From NCBI GenBank assembly GCA_018819665.1, contig JAHJOY010000311.1, positions 1-5,842 of the forward strand: DNA of 5,842 bases. The letters run 5' to 3'. This stretch comes from a bacterium. Lineage in GTDB: Bacteria; Atribacterota; Phoenicimicrobiia; Phoenicimicrobiales; Phoenicimicrobiaceae. Position numbers and translations under genes: made by a program. Below are positions 5,110 to 5,842 of this stretch, one piece after another (the stretch's first letter is position 1; every line of letters starts with the position of its first letter). Below the pieces are notes generated by a model, which made no database searches, was not told the origin of the DNA, and worked only from the letters and a program-made list of their open reading frames with translations.

Positions 5110-5179
5110 GTCGTTAGTGAATAGTGAATAGTCGTTAGTTTTAATACGAGTTACAAGGTGCGAGATGCAAGTTTCAAAT
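5110..5179 (+). repeat. Ten-unit degenerate heptamer array
   Basis: Ten 7-base units stay in register from 5110 (GTCGTTA, GTGAATA) and drift into TACGAGT, TGCAAGT and TTCAAAT. Bases 5112-5139 are identical to 2389-2416. The second half is the reverse-complement family of the 2733-2781 array, so two repeat families are joined without breaking phase. Confidence 0.85.
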
Positions 5180-5183
5180 TAAT

Positions 5184-5239
5184 GTAGCAACACGGCGTGC
5201 CGTGTTGGGACGAATGGGCACGATTCATCGTGCCCCTAC
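5184..5239. repeat. Double-hairpin element bounded by GTAG and CTAC
   Basis: Two hairpins lie in tandem: CAACACGGC/GCCGTGTTG (5188-5196/5199-5207, spacer GT) and GGGCACGAT/ATCGTGCCC (5216-5224/5227-5235, spacer TC). The second ends in CCCCTAC like the 4974-5001 hairpin. Both are GC-rich in AT-rich surroundings. Confidence 0.8.
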
Positions 5240-5260
5240 TCTATTAAGCTAAAAAATTAA

Positions 5261-5295
5261 AGCGCAAAACGAAAAACCATAATTCAAAATTAAAA
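5261..5295 (+). repeat. A-rich heptamer block (second copy)
   Basis: Five 7-base units in register, from AGCGCAA through AACGAAA to ATTCAAA and ATTAAAA. It mirrors the unit order of 142-197 and shares 17 exact bases with it (5281-5297 versus 176-192). Confidence 0.75.
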
Positions 5296-5332
5296 ACTTT
5301 TTCATATAAATTATTACTTTTAATATAGGGAG

Positions 5333-5352
5333 CGGATTTATCCGACCCGGGT
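5333..5352. repeat. Small hairpin and adjoining palindrome
   Basis: CGGAT (5333-5337) and ATCCG (5340-5344) are inverted, and the next eight bases (5345-5352) are the palindrome ACCCGGGT. Again a GC-rich patch in AT-rich DNA. No function can be assigned. Confidence 0.4.
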
Positions 5353-5380
5353 TATTCTGGTAACGTTATTCTCTGATAAT

Positions 5381-5471
5381 ATTCTGAATCCTGGATTCTG
5401 ACTCCTGACTACTAGCTTCTTTACGAGATACGATTCACGAGATACAATTTCGTTGTTCGTATCTAGTATCT
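5381..5471 (+). repeat. Thirteen-unit degenerate heptamer array
   Basis: Thirteen consecutive 7-base steps hold register while the sequence passes through three families: ATTCTGA/ATCCTGG, then ACGAGAT/ACGATTC (5423-5450), then GTATCTA (5459-5472). The last two are in opposite orientation and could pair (AGATAC 5440-5445 with GTATCT 5459-5464). The array ends nine or ten bases before the transposase stop. Confidence 0.85.
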
Positions 5472-5480
5472 AGTGCCTTG

Positions 5481-5842
5481 TTAAATAACATATGTTTTCT
5501 TTTGCAATATTTTCAATAATGAATTGTGGCGATTACTATTTCGCCATTTTAAATGTTCTTTGATATTTTGTTCAAGTTCTTTATGGTTTTCAGGATATGA
5601 ACTCTTTAATACAAAATAACGGACTGATCCAAATTGGGCTTCAATCCGGTTCATCCATGATGCGTTAGTTGCTGTAAATATTAACCAAACACGATTCCGG
5701 TGACACCACTTAAAAACTTCTTTTTTCTTATGTGGTGAGAAATTGTCTAAAATAATAATCAGTCGTCTCTCATGGGGATAACGTCTACGGATTATCCTTA
5801 GAAAGCTCAAGAATTCTTTCCATCTCTTGCGACGACGGATAA
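5481..5842 (-). CDS. IS630-family transposase, C-terminal part (cut by window edge)
   Basis: The reverse-strand frame is open to base 5842, so the gene continues outside the window; 119-120 residues are visible and the stop is at 5483-5481. Counting from the first full codon, LDNFSPHK carries an aspartate at 32 and SWMNRIEAQF a glutamate at 67. The 34 residues between them fit the DD34E arrangement of IS630/Tc1-type DDE transposases. The first catalytic aspartate is not visible. The conserved tail (LKWRN and following) is intact, with no frameshift in the visible part. A TTG at 5810 is only an internal codon, not a start. The terminal inverted repeat expected after the stop could not be recognised. 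Confidence 0.93.
   Translation of the reverse strand, partial: IRRRKRWKEFLSFLRIIRRRYPHERRLIIILDNFSPHKKKEVFKWCHRNRVWLIFTATNASWMNRIEAQFGSVRYFVLKSSYPENHKELEQNIKEHLKWRNSNRHNSLLKILQKKTYVI

Larger units (their letters stand above)
4812..5480. other. Intergenic repeat island 3
   Basis: This gene-free stretch lies between the Mut7-C gene and the transposase. It contains a roughly 200-base inverted-repeat element (4851-5050), paired hairpins (4974-5001, 5184-5239), and heptamer blocks at 5110-5179, 5261-5295 and 5381-5471. Between 5051 and 5109, and between 5298 and 5332, I see only AT-rich DNA plus a GGTTAGCC-type octamer remnant near 5094-5102. Confidence 0.8.

Overview
The window is AT-rich bacterial DNA with five complete protein genes, the start of a transposase at the right edge, and probably the last codons of another gene at the left edge. 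No rRNA, tRNA or CRISPR array was seen. Low GC, TTG and GTG starts, strong Shine-Dalgarno sites and intergenic regions packed with degenerate short tandem repeats suggest a little-studied anaerobic lineage. Atribacterota is one possibility, but this is only an impression from repeat style and gene content; no gene here fixes the phylum.

Layout. Bases 1-32 look like the C-terminal tail of a LytR/LCP-family gene. A 408-base repeat island follows, then rsfS (441-818, ribosomal silencing factor). It overlaps by one base a small four-helix membrane protein of the LiaF/DUF5668 type (818-1189). That pair converges, with no gap, on a reverse-strand flippase-like membrane protein (1190-2278). A second island (2279-3044) separates that gene from pgk (3045-4244, phosphoglycerate kinase). 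pgk ends in a two-way hairpin terminator shared with a reverse-strand Mut7-C RNase-domain gene (4290-4811). A third island (4812-5480) leads to the 3' part of an IS630-family transposase on the reverse strand, cut by the window edge.

How the genes relate. The genes are core-metabolism and housekeeping genes (translation control, glycolysis, RNA-processing-type nuclease, envelope proteins) rather than one pathway. rsfS and the LiaF-like gene are translationally coupled. pgk appears to be monocistronic.

Most unusual feature. The three intergenic islands share a hidden seven-base grid. Long runs of non-identical heptamers stay in register for up to 13 units while their sequence drifts from unit to unit. 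Some arrays are mirrored in opposite orientation within or between islands, and a few are octamer arrays. Exact 28-, 18- and 17-base copies link islands kilobases apart. Small hairpin elements lie among them: a three-hairpin element with GAAA loops, paired GTAG...CTAC hairpins, and a roughly 200-base element with imperfect terminal inverted repeats. This is the best candidate for something undescribed. I see no sign of a new defence or biosynthetic system.
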